A model generated the notes under the pieces. That model was not told the DNA's origin. It made no database searches and worked only from the letters and a program-made list of their open reading frames with translations. DNA of 64,000 nucleotides from Gordonia crocea (lineage in GTDB: Bacteria; Actinomycetota; Actinomycetes; Mycobacteriales; Mycobacteriaceae): assembly GCF_009932435.1 (NCBI RefSeq), contig NZ_BJOU01000017.1, positions 1 through 64,000 of the forward strand, written 5' to 3'. The translations under genes and the position numbers were made by a program. The first letter of the stretch is position 1; each line of letters opens with the position of its first letter. Positions 34,741 to 43,973 of the stretch are shown piece by piece.

Positions 34741-34780
34741 TTCTGGTCCTGCTCCCTCGGCCGAGGGAGCGGGACCAGAA
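34741..34780. terminator. 40-bp palindrome between convergent pxpA and rlmB
   Basis: Two 20-bp arms (ttctggtcctgctccctcgg and its partner) pair with a single mismatch and no loop to speak of, forming a very stable hairpin in RNA from both strands. It lies 18 bp after the pxpA stop and 36 bp before the rlmB stop, so it probably ends both transcripts. No U-run is present. A related gggagcggga motif follows it and recurs at 17995-18010. Confidence 0.6.
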
Positions 34781-34816
34781 TGCGGGAGCGGGACCTAAGT
34801 CAGCCGATCAACCGCA

Positions 34817-35803
34817 CTAGGTCTGACGGCGCTGGCGGGCGAAGTCTGCCAGGACCACGCCCGCTGCGACCGAGGCGTTGAGGCTCTCCACGTCCCCGGC
34901 CATCGGGATGGCGAGCACCGAGTCGCAGGTCTCGCGGACCAGGCGCGACAACCCCTTGCCCTCGGAGCCGACGACGATGACGGTCGGGCCGGTGCCGTCG
35001 TAGTCGTCGAGGCTGACCGCCCCCTCGGTGTCGAGGCCGACGATCTGCGCCCCGGTCTTCGCCCAGTCCTTGAGCGTGCGGGTGAGGTTCGGCGCCTGCG
35101 CGACGGGCAGCCGCGCCGCGGCACCGGCGCTCGTGCGCCACGCCACCGCGGTGACGCTCGCGCTGCGGCGCTGCGGGATCAGCACGCCGTGTCCGCCGAA
35201 GGCCGCCACCGACCGGATGACCGCGCCCAGGTTGCGCGGGTCGGTGATGTTGTCCAGCGCCACCAGCAGCGGCGGGTGGCCGGAGGCCTCGGCGTCGGCC
35301 ATGAGGTCGTCGGGGTGGGCGTACTCGTAGGGCGGGACCTGCAGGGCGACGCCCTGGTGCAGGCCGTTGGCCGACATCCGGTCCAGCTCGTTCTTGGTCA
35401 CCTCCAGGATGGAGATCCCGGCGGCGCCGGCCAGTCCGACCGCCTCGGTCACCCGCTCGTCGGCCTCGGGCCCGCGCAGCTTGACCCCGCTCGCCCCGGC
35501 CCCGGTACCCGTGACCAGATACAGCGCGGTGGCCGGCACCCCGGCGCGCAGACACTCGACGACGGGATTGCGGCCGAGCACATACTCCGCGGTGTCCTCG
35601 TCCCTGCGGCGCCGGGTGTTGGTCGACTTCTTCTCGGCGGCCTTGGCCCGCTTGTGCGCGGCGTGGTAGACCCGATCCTCGGCCTTGGGGGTGGCACCGC
35701 GCGCTTCCAGGCCGCGCCGGCGCTGTCCGCCGGACCCGACGACCTGCCCCTTCTTGGTGCCCGACTTGCGGACCGCGCCGCGGCGCTTGGAGTTGCCGGC
35801 CAT
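34817..35803 (-). CDS. rlmB: 23S rRNA (guanosine-2'-O-)methyltransferase RlmB-like (SpoU family)
   Basis: The 328-residue protein has a basic N-terminal extension (1-70), a SpoU substrate-binding domain ([16 protein letters not shown]) and the knotted SPOUT methyltransferase domain with [34 protein letters not shown] and [18 protein letters not shown], the S-adenosylmethionine-binding knot motifs. It methylates a ribose in rRNA. The ATG shares a base with the cysS stop (TGATG). The cysS-rlmB pair is conserved in mycobacteria. Confidence 0.94.
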   Translation of the reverse strand: MAGNSKRRGAVRKSGTKKGQVVGSGGQRRRGLEARGATPKAEDRVYHAAHKRAKAAEKKSTNTRRRRDEDTAEYVLGRNPVVECLRAGVPATALYLVTGTGAGASGVKLRGPEADERVTEAVGLAGAAGISILEVTKNELDRMSANGLHQGVALQVPPYEYAHPDDLMADAEASGHPPLLVALDNITDPRNLGAVIRSVAAFGGHGVLIPQRRSASVTAVAWRTSAGAAARLPVAQAPNLTRTLKDWAKTGAQIVGLDTEGAVSLDDYDGTGPTVIVVGSEGKGLSRLVRETCDSVLAIPMAGDVESLNASVAAGVVLADFARQRRQT

Positions 35804-37227
35804 CACGAACCTGCTTCCGATTGGGTTGGCTGCGCGGGCTGCGCTTCCCGAAGAGACCACTGTGCGCCGTCGGGGGTGTCGGTGACCTCGATGCCGGCCC
35901 GGGCGAGCCGGTCGCGCACCTCGTCGGCCACGGCCCAGTCCTTGTCCGCCCGGGCCTGCGCGCGCCGGTCGAGGTCGGCGCGCACCAGCACGTCCAGCGC
36001 GGTCATCGCCGTCGAGTCATCGCCGGCGTCGGCCCAATTCGGCGCCATCGGATCCACCCCGAGCACATCCATCATGGCGCGCACCGACTCCGCCACCGCG
36101 ACGGAGGCATCGCCGTCGCCGTTCTCCAGCGCGGTGTTTCCCGACCGCACCGCGTTGTGGATGACCGCCAAGGCGGCCGGCACGCCCAGATCGTCGTCGA
36201 GGGCGGCGGCGAACTCGGCGTCGACCCGGCCCACCGCCACCGGCGCGACCCGCGAATCCACCCGGCGGACAAAGGATTCGATGCGGCGGTAGGCGGTGGC
36301 CGCCTCGTGCAGCGCACCGTCGGAGTACTCGAGCATCGATCGGTAGTGGGCGCTGCCGAGGTAGTAGCGCAACTCGACCGGCCGGACCTTGCTCAGCATC
36401 GCCGGGATCGCCACCACGTTGCCCAGCGATTTGCTCATCTTCTCGCCGCTCATGGTCACCCAGCCGTTGTGCAGCCAGTACCGGGCGAACCCGTCACCGG
36501 CACCATGGCTCTGGGCGATCTCGTTCTCGTGGTGCGGGAAGACCAAATCCATACCGCCGCAATGGATGTCGAACTCCGGGCCGAGCAGGCTCGTCGCCAT
36601 CGCCGAGCACTCGAGGTGCCACCCGGGCCGGCCCGGTCCCCACGGGGTGTCCCAGGAGGGCTCGCCGGGTTTGGCCGCCTTCCACAGGGTGAAATCGCGG
36701 GCGTCGCGCTTGCCGGTGCCGGCGCTCTCGCCCTGGTGCACGTCGTCGAGCTTGTGCCCGGACAGGGCGCCGTACGACGGCAGGCTCAGCACGTCGAAGT
36801 AGACGTTCCCGTCTGCGACATAGGCGTGACCGCGGTCGATGAGCCGCTGCATGTAGCCGATCATCTGCAGTACGAAGCCGGTCGCCCGCGGCTCCGCCGA
36901 CGGCGGCAGCACCCCGAGGGCGCGGTAGGCGTCGTCGAAGGCGCGCTCATGCGTGGCCGCCCATTCCCACCAGGGCCGGCCGGCCTCGTCGGCCTTGCGC
37001 AGGATCTTGTCGTCGATGTCGGTGACATTGCGGACGAAGAGCACGTCGTTGCCGGTGTAGGACAGCCACCGCCGCAACACGTCGAAGGCGATGCCGCTGC
37101 GGACATGGCCGATGTGGGGAACACCCTGGACCGTCGCGCCACACAGATAGATCGTCACCCGACCGTCGACGAGGGGGGCGAACTCGCGCACCTCGCGGGC
37201 GGCGGTGTCAAAGAGGCGGAGGGTCAC
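35803..37227 (-). CDS. cysS: Cysteinyl-tRNA synthetase
   Basis: The 474-residue class I synthetase charges tRNA(Cys). It has a zinc-binding cysteine C29 in YLCGATVQ, the HIGH motif at 38-41 ([10 protein letters not shown]), [13 protein letters not shown], the second zinc region LECSAMA, and KMSKS in [13 protein letters not shown]. The length is normal. It is followed by rlmB and preceded by ispF after 11 bp on the same strand, the conserved ispDF-cysS-rlmB order. Confidence 0.97.
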   Translation of the reverse strand: MTLRLFDTAAREVREFAPLVDGRVTIYLCGATVQGVPHIGHVRSGIAFDVLRRWLSYTGNDVLFVRNVTDIDDKILRKADEAGRPWWEWAATHERAFDDAYRALGVLPPSAEPRATGFVLQMIGYMQRLIDRGHAYVADGNVYFDVLSLPSYGALSGHKLDDVHQGESAGTGKRDARDFTLWKAAKPGEPSWDTPWGPGRPGWHLECSAMATSLLGPEFDIHCGGMDLVFPHHENEIAQSHGAGDGFARYWLHNGWVTMSGEKMSKSLGNVVAIPAMLSKVRPVELRYYLGSAHYRSMLEYSDGALHEAATAYRRIESFVRRVDSRVAPVAVGRVDAEFAAALDDDLGVPAALAVIHNAVRSGNTALENGDGDASVAVAESVRAMMDVLGVDPMAPNWADAGDDSTAMTALDVLVRADLDRRAQARADKDWAVADEVRDRLARAGIEVTDTPDGAQWSLREAQPAQPTQSEAGS

Positions 37228-37238
37228 GACGTGCCATC

Positions 37239-37727
37239 CTACCGGCCGGGGTGATCCCCGCGCGGCGCCTCGTCCACCAGCGCGGTGGCGACGGCGGCGA
37301 TTCCCTCACCGCGACCGGTCAACCCGAGACCGTCGGTGGTCGTCGCCGACACCGACACCGGGGCGCGCAGCGCCCCCGACAGCACCTCGGACGCCTCGGC
37401 GCGCCGAGGCCCGATCCGCGGCCGGTTGCCCACCACCTGCACCGCCCCGTTGACGACGACGAGCCCGGCCTGGGCCACCAACTCGGCGACGTGCTCGAGC
37501 ATCTGCACCCCCGAGACCCCGTCCCACTCGGGCCGGCCGGTGCCGAACACGCTGCCCAGGTCGCCGAGTCCGGCGGCCGAGAGCACCGCATCGCACAGGG
37601 CGTGGGCGCCGACGTCGCCGTCGGAGTGCCCTTCGCACCCGTCTTCGTCGGGGAAATGCAGCCCGACCATCCAGCACGGGGTGCCCGCAGCGATCCGGTG
37701 CACGTCGGTGCCGATTCCCACCCGCAT
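37239..37727 (-). CDS. ispF: 2-C-methyl-D-erythritol 2,4-cyclodiphosphate synthase
   Basis: IspF forms the cyclic diphosphate in the MEP isoprenoid pathway. The 162 residues have the metal-binding GIGTDVHRI (D8, H10), [17 protein letters not shown], and [17 protein letters not shown]. The ATG at 37727 lies 1 bp beyond the ispD stop; a longer frame extends into ispD and is not used. It acts in the step after ispE in the same pathway as ispD. Confidence 0.97.
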   Translation of the reverse strand: MRVGIGTDVHRIAAGTPCWMVGLHFPDEDGCEGHSDGDVGAHALCDAVLSAAGLGDLGSVFGTGRPEWDGVSGVQMLEHVAELVAQAGLVVVNGAVQVVGNRPRIGPRRAEASEVLSGALRAPVSVSATTTDGLGLTGRGEGIAAVATALVDEAPRGDHPGR

Positions 37728-37728
37728 G

Positions 37729-38412
37729 TCAGGCCCTTCCCTTGGCGAAGTCGCGTGCCAGCCGCAGATCCCACGGCGTCGTGATCTTGAAGGCGTCGGG
37801 GTCCCCGTCGACGACGAGGACCGGCAGGCCGGCCCGCTCGGCGAGGCCGGCATCGTCGGTGGCCGTGCCGGGCCCGTCCGAGTCCGGCGCGTAGGCGGCC
37901 ACCAATGCATCGGCGTGAAACCCCTGCGGGGTCTGGATGGCGCGCAGCACCGCGCGGTCGACGGTTTCGTCGACCCGGTCCTGCGCGTCGACGCGTTTGA
38001 GGGTGTCGACGACGGGGAGGCCGGGAACCACGACCGGGTTACCGGCGCGCAGGGCGGCGACGACGCGGCGGAACACCGGGACGGGGGTGAATGGGCGGGC
38101 GGCGTCGTGGACCAGGACGAACTCCCCGGTCACGTGCTGCAATCCGGCCCGAACCGAGTCGGAGCGCTCCGCGCCGCCGGCCACCACCACGACCTCGCAG
38201 CCGACTCCGGCCAGCTCCTCACGGACCGGCCCGATCATCTCCGCGGGCACGACGACGACGATCCGGTCGAGTTCGAGGTCGTCAACCGCAAGGATCGACG
38301 CGACGGTGCGGGCCAGGATGCTGGCTCCCCCGACGTCGACGAAGGCCTTCGGCCGGTTCTCCCCGAGGCGGACCCCCGACCCGGCGGCCGGGATGATGAC
38401 CGATGTCGTCAA
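37729..38412 (-). CDS. ispD: 2-C-methyl-D-erythritol 4-phosphate cytidylyltransferase
   Basis: IspD transfers CMP to methylerythritol phosphate. The 227 residues carry the nucleotide-binding [40 protein letters not shown] and [11 protein letters not shown]. It lies 18 bp after carD and 1 bp before ispF, forming the conserved carD-ispD-ispF operon. Confidence 0.97.
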   Translation of the reverse strand: MTTSVIIPAAGSGVRLGENRPKAFVDVGGASILARTVASILAVDDLELDRIVVVVPAEMIGPVREELAGVGCEVVVVAGGAERSDSVRAGLQHVTGEFVLVHDAARPFTPVPVFRRVVAALRAGNPVVVPGLPVVDTLKRVDAQDRVDETVDRAVLRAIQTPQGFHADALVAAYAPDSDGPGTATDDAGLAERAGLPVLVVDGDPDAFKITTPWDLRLARDFAKGRA

Positions 38413-38430
38413 GTGTGCAGCGGTGCTTCG

Positions 38431-38919
38431 TCAGGAAGCGGCGGCCAGCACCTCGTCGAGAATGCTTGCGGCCTTCTCGTCGTCGGTGTTCTGGGCCAGC
38501 GACAGCTCGTCGACCAGCACGCGGCGGGCGCGGGTGAGCATGCGCTTCTCGCCGGCCGACAGCCCGCGGTCCTGCTCGCGGCGCCACAGGTCGCGCACGA
38601 TCTCGGCGACCTTGATGATGTCGCCGGAGATGAGCTTCTCCTGGTTGGCCTTGAAACGGCGGGCCCAGTTGGTGGGCTCCTCGGTGTGGGGTGCGCGCAA
38701 CACCTGGAAGACCTGGTCGAGGCCCTCCTCGCCCACCACATCGCGGACTCCGACGTACTCCAACTTCGAAGAGGGGATCTGGACGGTCATATCACCGTCG
38801 GTGACCTTCAAAACGAGGTATTCGACCTGTTCACCCTTGATGGTGCGGGTAACGATGTCCTCGACCCTCGCGGCACCATGGTGGGGGTAGACAACGGTGT
38901 CGCCAACTTTGAAATTCAT
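38431..38919 (-). CDS. carD: RNA polymerase-binding transcription factor CarD
   Basis: CarD binds the RNA polymerase beta subunit and stabilises open complexes at rRNA and many other promoters. The 162 residues show the N-terminal Tudor-like RNAP-interaction domain ([20 protein letters not shown]) and the C-terminal helical DNA-contacting domain ([17 protein letters not shown]). The length is identical to mycobacterial CarD. The ATG at 38919 has AGGGG about 11 nt upstream. It leads the carD-ispD-ispF operon. Confidence 0.97.
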   Translation of the reverse strand: MNFKVGDTVVYPHHGAARVEDIVTRTIKGEQVEYLVLKVTDGDMTVQIPSSKLEYVGVRDVVGEEGLDQVFQVLRAPHTEEPTNWARRFKANQEKLISGDIIKVAEIVRDLWRREQDRGLSAGEKRMLTRARRVLVDELSLAQNTDDEKAASILDEVLAAAS

Positions 38920-38996
38920 GAACTTAGCGCCCCTTTCAACTGAGGCAAGTCTAACACGGGCGGCTGACAGCCTTCTCACAACGGTGCAGGTCAAAC

Positions 38997-39011
38997 GGGT
39001 GATTATCACCC
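38997..39011. promoter_or_regulatory. Perfect 15-nt palindrome upstream of carD
   Basis: gggtgat and atcaccc pair around one central T. It lies about 80 bp upstream of the carD start, in the promoter region. A protein-binding site is possible; no family motif is matched. Confidence 0.35.
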
Positions 39012-39159
39012 TTTGTGCTGGCAGGGCGACTATTCGGCGACTACTACGCAGTGTGGTACGGCACACGCCGAGACCCGAATGTGGCCGACGCGCCCGCTGC
39101 GCCCGACCACGAATTTTCGGCCAATCTCCCCACCCCCGCGTACGGGATGCCACGGTGCC

Positions 39160-39176
39160 CACTACGCTGCGTAGTG
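39160..39176. promoter_or_regulatory. Palindrome in the lpqE promoter region
   Basis: cactacg and cgtagtg (7 bp) flank ctg, about 56 bp upstream of the lpqE GTG. The repeat contains TACGCT, a possible -10 hexamer, so it could be an operator. No regulator is encoded beside it. Confidence 0.35.
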
Positions 39177-39231
39177 AGGGTTCCCGGCCGCAACCGGCGA
39201 ACACCATGAAGACCACAGCTGGAGGATTACG

Positions 39232-39837
39232 GTGTCACAGCTATCCCAGTCCGCGTTCGCCAAGTCCGCGCTCGCTGCCGCCATCGGCATCGGCGTCGTC
39301 GTCTCCGCAGCCGCATGCGGCTCGGGACAGGTCTCCCAGACCGCCACCCAGGCGCCCGCGATCAACGGGGCGACCGTCCGCGACGGCGCGTTGACCTTGA
39401 ACGACGTCACGATCATCTTCCCGACCTCGACCGACGCCACGACGGCGTTCACCCAGGGCGGCCCCTTCCAGATCGGCTTCGTCGCCTCCAGCGAGGACAC
39501 GGTCCACGACACGGAGCTGGTCTCCATCACCACCCCGCACGGCACCGTCACCCTCAAGGGCGACACCACAATCCCCGCGGGCCTGACGCTGCGCGCCGGG
39601 AAGCCGGCCGGAATGACCCCGGCCCAGGGTCAGAAGGTCCTCGAGGCCACCTTGACCGACACGCTCAAGGGCACCGAGCGCACCGTGTCGCCGGGCCTGA
39701 CGGTCCCGCTGACCTTCACGTTCTCCACCGACGGCAAGATCAGCAAGGTCCTCGTCGACACCCCCGTCGACGCCGGCGCCCTGATGGAGCGCAAGGATCC
39801 CGATCCCGCCGACTCGGCCGAGGAAGGCCACCACTAA
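39232..39837 (+). CDS. lpqE: LpqE-like lipoprotein
   Basis: The 201-residue exported protein has a lipoprotein signal with AAACGSGQ (lipobox AAAC, lipid cysteine about residue 29) and a beta-rich domain of about 160 residues ([19 protein letters not shown], split; [20 protein letters not shown] likewise). Its place beside carD and before radA matches mycobacterial lpqE, whose function is not established. A copper-chaperone-like (PCu(A)C) fold has been suggested for similar proteins, but the histidine/methionine motif is not evident here. The tail is acidic with two final histidines. Confidence 0.82.
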   Translation: MSQLSQSAFAKSALAAAIGIGVVVSAAACGSGQVSQTATQAPAINGATVRDGALTLNDVTIIFPTSTDATTAFTQGGPFQIGFVASSEDTVHDTELVSITTPHGTVTLKGDTTIPAGLTLRAGKPAGMTPAQGQKVLEATLTDTLKGTERTVSPGLTVPLTFTFSTDGKISKVLVDTPVDAGALMERKDPDPADSAEEGHH

Positions 39838-39851
39838 ACCCGTATTCCCAG

Positions 39852-39902
39852 CCGCCCTCCGCGGTTCTCCGGCGGACATCGCCGAAGGCTGCCGGAGGGC
39901 GG
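39852..39902 (+). terminator. Hairpin downstream of lpqE
   Basis: A 10-bp outer stem (ccgccctccg/cggagggcgg) encloses a smaller inner hairpin. It begins 15 bp after the lpqE stop. No U-run follows, but the structure is strong and probably ends the lpqE transcript before the YhgE gene. Confidence 0.55.
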
Positions 39903-39946
39903 TTCTCGCTACCCGACCGGGCAATCCGCCCGCGTCGACTTGATTC

Positions 39947-39964
39947 TGAAACAGAACTGTTTCA
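39947..39964. promoter_or_regulatory. Inverted repeat upstream of the YhgE/Pip gene, TetR-type operator
   Basis: tgaaaca and tgtttca (7-bp arms) pair perfectly around gaac, 64 bp upstream of the ATG. The site is AT-rich relative to its surroundings and has the length and symmetry of TetR operators. No regulator gene is adjacent, so the repressor is presumably encoded elsewhere. Confidence 0.6.
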
Positions 39965-40027
39965 CACTACCGTGACGCCGGTCTCGCCCCGGGCCTCGCG
40001 TCAGCCGTTCCACTCGAAAGCAGAGCC

Positions 40028-41881
40028 ATGACTGAAAGCGGACCCTCCATGACCGCTATGCCCGTATTGTCCGACCCCAAGGCGCGTTTGCAGCACTCCC
40101 GGGTCGCCCGGTTGATCGTTGCGATCCTCGTGATGGTCCCCCTGGTGGTCTCCGCTATCTACATGTGGGTCCTGTGGGACCCGACGAAGACCGTCAAAGA
40201 CATGCCGGTCGCGATCGTCAACCAGGACACCGGGTTCACCGACGACAGCGGCACCACCGAGGCCGGCGCAAAGGTCACCGACAACCTCGTGAAGTCCGGC
40301 GCGCTGAACTTCCAGCGGGTGGACAAGGCCAATGCCTACGAGGGGCTGCGCTCGGGCCGCTACTACTTCGTGCTCGACATCCCCGCGGACTTCAGCGAGA
40401 ACCTGAAGACGATCACCAACCCGGGCACCGCCGCCTCGCTGATCACGGTGACCTTCAACGACAACAACACGTTGAAGGCCTCCCAGATCGGCGGCTCGGC
40501 GATGGAGAAGATCTACCAGAGCGTCCTCAAGGGCATCGCCGCGACGACCGTCGGCGGCCTCGTGGACGGCGTCCAGAAGCTGGGCGACGGCCTGCGCTCC
40601 GCCGCGGACGGCTCAGGCCAACTCGGTGACGGCACCGCGACGCTGAGCAACGGTGTCAGCAACGACCTCGCGCCGGGCGTGAAGAAGGCTCGTGAGGGCG
40701 CGGCCAAGCTCGACGAGGGCGCCGGCACCCTGGCGGCCGGCCTGGTCTCGCTGCAGCAGGGCACCGACAAGCTGGGTGACGGCGCCACGCAGGTGGCCGA
40801 CGGTATCGAGCGCCTGACGACGATGGCCCAGGTGAACAACCTGCAGGCCGCCATCAAGCAGGCCCAGGCCCTCTCCCCGAACAACCCGCAGCTGGCCAAG
40901 GTGGCCGAACTCATCGACGGCCTCGCCCGTCTGAAGGCCGGTAGCCGCGAGATCGCCACCCAGCTGACCAGCCCGACCGCGCAGTACCGCAGCGGTGTCA
41001 ACAAGCTCGTCGACGGCAGCGGTCGACTGCAGACCGGGGCCGCGCAGCTCAGCGCCGGCATGGTCGCGATCGACGAGGGCGTCGGCAAGGTCGCCGACGG
41101 TGCCCAGCGCCTCAACGACGGCGCCAACCGCCTCAACCAGGGCCTGTCCGACGGCGCGAAGAAGGCGCCCGATTTCGGCGACGAGCAGGCCCGCGCAACC
41201 CTCGCGCAGCTCATGGCCACCCCGGTGACCAAGGAGACCAAGCACCTCGCCCGCGCACAGTTCAGCGGTCCCGGCGGCGCGCCGACGATCCTGTTGATCG
41301 CGTCGATGCTGGTGCCGATCATGATTCTGCTGACCTTCCGCGGCCACCGTTTCGTCACCGACGACAAGACCCCGCGCTCCCTGCGCGCAACCGGCCGCCG
41401 CGCCGTCGCGGTCAGTGCCATCAGCCTCGGCGTGATGGTGCTCGTCGGAGTCCTCGCGTTCATCACCCGCGACCCGATGCCCGAACCGGCCAGCCTCACC
41501 AAGGTCATCGTCATCACCGCCGCCGCAACCTTGATGAACGCCGCGCTCGTATCGGTGTTGTACACATTGTTCGGCTACGTGGTGGGGACCCTGTCCTCGC
41601 TGGCCTGGCTCATGCTCCAGCTGTTCTCCTACGGCGGCATCTGGATGGTGGAAACCGTGCCGGCACCCTTCCAATGGCTGCATTGGATCTCTCCGCTGAC
41701 CTATGTCCGCAACGGCTACATCGCCGCGTTCAACGGGGTGCCCGGATTCTGGTCCTCGCTGGTCACGCTGATCGTGATCGGGCTGGCCGGGCTCGCCCTG
41801 ATCTTCGGCGCCGTCAAGTTCCAGCGCACCCGGTACGAGCGCATCGTCGGCCACGAACCGACGGCGCTGCCGGCCACCTGA
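40028..41881 (+). CDS. YhgE/Pip family membrane protein
   Basis: The 617 residues have one N-terminal membrane helix (about 27-50), a long extracytoplasmic region and about five C-terminal helices (about 415-605). The outer part contains repeated heptad-like G-x-x-x-L-x-x-G segments (LGDGLRSAADGSGQLGDG, LNDGANRLNQGLSDG) typical of YhgE/Pip and ESX-secretion-related proteins. The C-terminus resembles an ABC-2-type permease without an adjacent ATPase. Known relatives are phage-infection proteins and, in mycobacteria-like actinobacteria, drug-linked membrane proteins; the function here is unknown. It interrupts the conserved lpqE-radA order. Confidence 0.88.
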   Translation: MTESGPSMTAMPVLSDPKARLQHSRVARLIVAILVMVPLVVSAIYMWVLWDPTKTVKDMPVAIVNQDTGFTDDSGTTEAGAKVTDNLVKSGALNFQRVDKANAYEGLRSGRYYFVLDIPADFSENLKTITNPGTAASLITVTFNDNNTLKASQIGGSAMEKIYQSVLKGIAATTVGGLVDGVQKLGDGLRSAADGSGQLGDGTATLSNGVSNDLAPGVKKAREGAAKLDEGAGTLAAGLVSLQQGTDKLGDGATQVADGIERLTTMAQVNNLQAAIKQAQALSPNNPQLAKVAELIDGLARLKAGSREIATQLTSPTAQYRSGVNKLVDGSGRLQTGAAQLSAGMVAIDEGVGKVADGAQRLNDGANRLNQGLSDGAKKAPDFGDEQARATLAQLMATPVTKETKHLARAQFSGPGGAPTILLIASMLVPIMILLTFRGHRFVTDDKTPRSLRATGRRAVAVSAISLGVMVLVGVLAFITRDPMPEPASLTKVIVITAAATLMNAALVSVLYTLFGYVVGTLSSLAWLMLQLFSYGGIWMVETVPAPFQWLHWISPLTYVRNGYIAAFNGVPGFWSSLVTLIVIGLAGLALIFGAVKFQRTRYERIVGHEPTALPAT

Positions 41882-41946
41882 TCGCTGTCGAGTTCCGTCG
41901 GACGACCCGCCGCCCCACGCGGGGCCGGGTTGTCCGACGGCCGGTT

Positions 41947-41952
41947 TAGGCT
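41947..41952 (+). promoter_or_regulatory. Candidate -10 element for radA
   Basis: TAGGCT lies 6 nt upstream of the radA GTG, consistent with a leaderless transcript. It would serve radA and is independent of the YhgE gene that ends 66 bp earlier. Confidence 0.4.
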
Positions 41953-41958
41953 GGCGTC

Positions 41959-43350
41959 GTGGCAGTCAAAACACGCGCCGTCTTCCGGTGCAGCGCCTGC
42001 GGGCACCAGCCGGCGAAGTGGGTGGGCCGCTGCCCCGAGTGCGGCGAGTGGGGCACGGTCGACGAGGCCGCGGCGTCGTCGGCACGAGCGCGCGGCACCG
42101 TCGGCGTCGCACCGACGAGCCCGGCCCAGCGCCTGACCGAGGTCGGTTCGGAGGCCGCCCGCGCCATTCCCAGCGGCATCGGGGAGTTCGACCGCGTGCT
42201 GGGCAGCGGAGTCGTCCCCGGATCGGTCATCCTGTTGGCCGGCGAACCCGGCGTCGGCAAGTCGACGCTGCTCCTCGAGGCCGCCAAGCACTGGGCCCGG
42301 GCCGGGCGCCGCGTCCTATACGTCACCGGCGAGGAATCGGCCGGACAGGTGCGGCTGCGCGCCGAACGGACCGACGCGGTCGACGAGAACGTCTTCCTCG
42401 CCGCGGAATCCGATCTGTCGACCGTGCTCGGCCACGTCGCCGAGGTCGACCCCACCCTGCTGATCGTCGACTCGGTGCAGACGATGGTCGCGGGCGACTC
42501 CGACGGCGTCCACGGCGGGGTGACGCAGATCCGCGCGGTCACCACCGCTTTGGTGTCGTTGGCCAAGAACAGCGGTGTGGCCGTGATCCTCGTCGGGCAC
42601 GTCACCAAGGACGGGGCGGTCGCCGGTCCCCGGTCGCTGGAGCACCTCGTCGACGTCGTGCTGAGCTTCGAGGGGGACCGCCACTCGCCGCTGCGCATGA
42701 TCCGCGGGGTCAAGAACCGCTTCGGCGCCGCCGACGAGGTGGGGTGTTTCGAACAGCGCGACAACGGGATCCACCAGGTCACCGACCCGTCGGGAATCTT
42801 CTGGCACGAGCGCCAGGGCGATGTCACCGGCTCGGCCGTGCTGGTCACGATGGACGGCAAACGAGCCCTCGTCGGCGAGGTGCAGGCCCTCGCCAACAGC
42901 AGTGAGATGGCCAACCCGCGCCGCGCCGTGTCCGGCCTGGACAGCGCCCGGGTGGCCATGGTGCTCGCGGTCTTGCAGGCGCGGTTGGGCATCACCTCGA
43001 TCAGCAAGGCCGAGGTCTATACGTCGACGGTCGGTGGCATGAAGGTCACCGAACCGGCCGCCGACCTGGCCATCGCCATGGCGGTGGCCTCGGTGGTGAA
43101 GCGCAGACCGATCCCGTTCACCACCGTCGCCGTCGGCGAGGTGGGACTGGCCGGCGAAGTCCGCCCGGTCAGCGCGCTGACGCGCCGGGTCGCCGAGGCC
43201 AAACGCCTCGGCTTCCGCCACGCCGTGATCCCCGCCTCCGGCGCCGACCGCGAGGACCTCCCGGCCGGTATCCGCATCACGCGCGTCGCGAACCTCGCCG
43301 AAGCCCTGGACGCCTGCATGCCCGAGCGGGTGCCGTCGGACGAGTTCTAA
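41959..43350 (+). CDS. radA: DNA repair protein RadA
   Basis: RadA is a RecA-like helicase that helps branch migration in recombinational repair. The 463 residues have an N-terminal zinc finger (FRCSACGHQPAKWVGRC, then PECGEWG), Walker A AGEPGVGKSTLLLEA, the family motif RGVKNRFGAADE (KNRFG), and a C-terminal Lon protease-like domain (from about 280; EVYTSTVGGMKVTEPAAD). The start is GTG. It is convergent with a thioesterase gene after 4 bp; disA lies just beyond, as in mycobacteria. Confidence 0.96.
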   Translation: MAVKTRAVFRCSACGHQPAKWVGRCPECGEWGTVDEAAASSARARGTVGVAPTSPAQRLTEVGSEAARAIPSGIGEFDRVLGSGVVPGSVILLAGEPGVGKSTLLLEAAKHWARAGRRVLYVTGEESAGQVRLRAERTDAVDENVFLAAESDLSTVLGHVAEVDPTLLIVDSVQTMVAGDSDGVHGGVTQIRAVTTALVSLAKNSGVAVILVGHVTKDGAVAGPRSLEHLVDVVLSFEGDRHSPLRMIRGVKNRFGAADEVGCFEQRDNGIHQVTDPSGIFWHERQGDVTGSAVLVTMDGKRALVGEVQALANSSEMANPRRAVSGLDSARVAMVLAVLQARLGITSISKAEVYTSTVGGMKVTEPAADLAIAMAVASVVKRRPIPFTTVAVGEVGLAGEVRPVSALTRRVAEAKRLGFRHAVIPASGADREDLPAGIRITRVANLAEALDACMPERVPSDEF

Positions 43351-43354
43351 CGCG

Positions 43355-43924
43355 TCAGGGGCTGGAGTACGTCGCCCAGCGCTGGTGCTCGTCGGGGCGC
43401 TGCGAGTTCGCGACGTGTTGCGAGAAGTGCTGGCGCGGATCGATTCCGATGAACAGCGAATGACTGACCGCGACCGGTTCGTCGACGGCCGTGCCCGTTT
43501 CATCGACGATGTGGGCAACCGACCGCAGATACACCTTGCGGCGCTGGCGGCCGAGGACCTCGGCGGTGAACCGCAGCGTCGATCCAATCGGAATCGGCTT
43601 GGCGAAGTCGATCTCGAGGTGACCGGTCACCACCGGCAACCCGATCAACAACGACGTCGTACCCATGACCTCGTCGAAAGCGGCCGAGAGGATCCCGCCG
43701 TGGATCAGGCCGGGGCCGCCTTCCATCCACGGCACCACGGCCATGGTGGCCGTCGAGTCGACGCCCTCACCCGCGACGACCCGGACGTGCAGGCCGTTGG
43801 GCGCATCGTCGCCACAGCCGTAGCAAAGCGCGTGGTGGTAGCGCATCGGTTCGCCGGGAGCCGCGATGTCGGGATGGCGGCTCACCGCCTCCAGGTCGTC
43901 GGGTACTGCAAAACTGCTTCTCAC
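43355..43924 (-). CDS. PaaI-like hotdog thioesterase
   Basis: The 189-residue hotdog protein has an N-terminal extension with a CYGCGDDAPNGLHVRV segment, then LIHGGILSAAFDEVMGTT (HGG plus the catalytic Asp/Glu) and GHLEIDFAKPIPIGS. It likely hydrolyses acyl-CoA esters. The GTG at 43924 follows a TAGACT -10 by 8 nt, suggesting a leaderless transcript. It sits between radA (convergent) and disA (divergent), an insertion relative to the recalled mycobacterial order. Confidence 0.85.
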   Translation of the reverse strand: MRSSFAVPDDLEAVSRHPDIAAPGEPMRYHHALCYGCGDDAPNGLHVRVVAGEGVDSTATMAVVPWMEGGPGLIHGGILSAAFDEVMGTTSLLIGLPVVTGHLEIDFAKPIPIGSTLRFTAEVLGRQRRKVYLRSVAHIVDETGTAVDEPVAVSHSLFIGIDPRQHFSQHVANSQRPDEHQRWATYSSP

Positions 43925-43973
43925 AGCCCGATAGTCTAATTCCGACACCGTCTTCCACCTGCCGGAGCACCCC

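Larger units (their letters stand above)
38920..39231. other. 312-bp divergent intergenic region between carD and lpqE
   Basis: No gene is seen here. The region must hold the carD promoter on the minus strand and the lpqE promoter on the plus strand. A TTAGACT-like -10 for carD lies at about 38946-38952. It contains two short perfect palindromes, listed separately, and a ribosome-binding GGAGG about 7 nt before the lpqE GTG. Confidence 0.6.
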
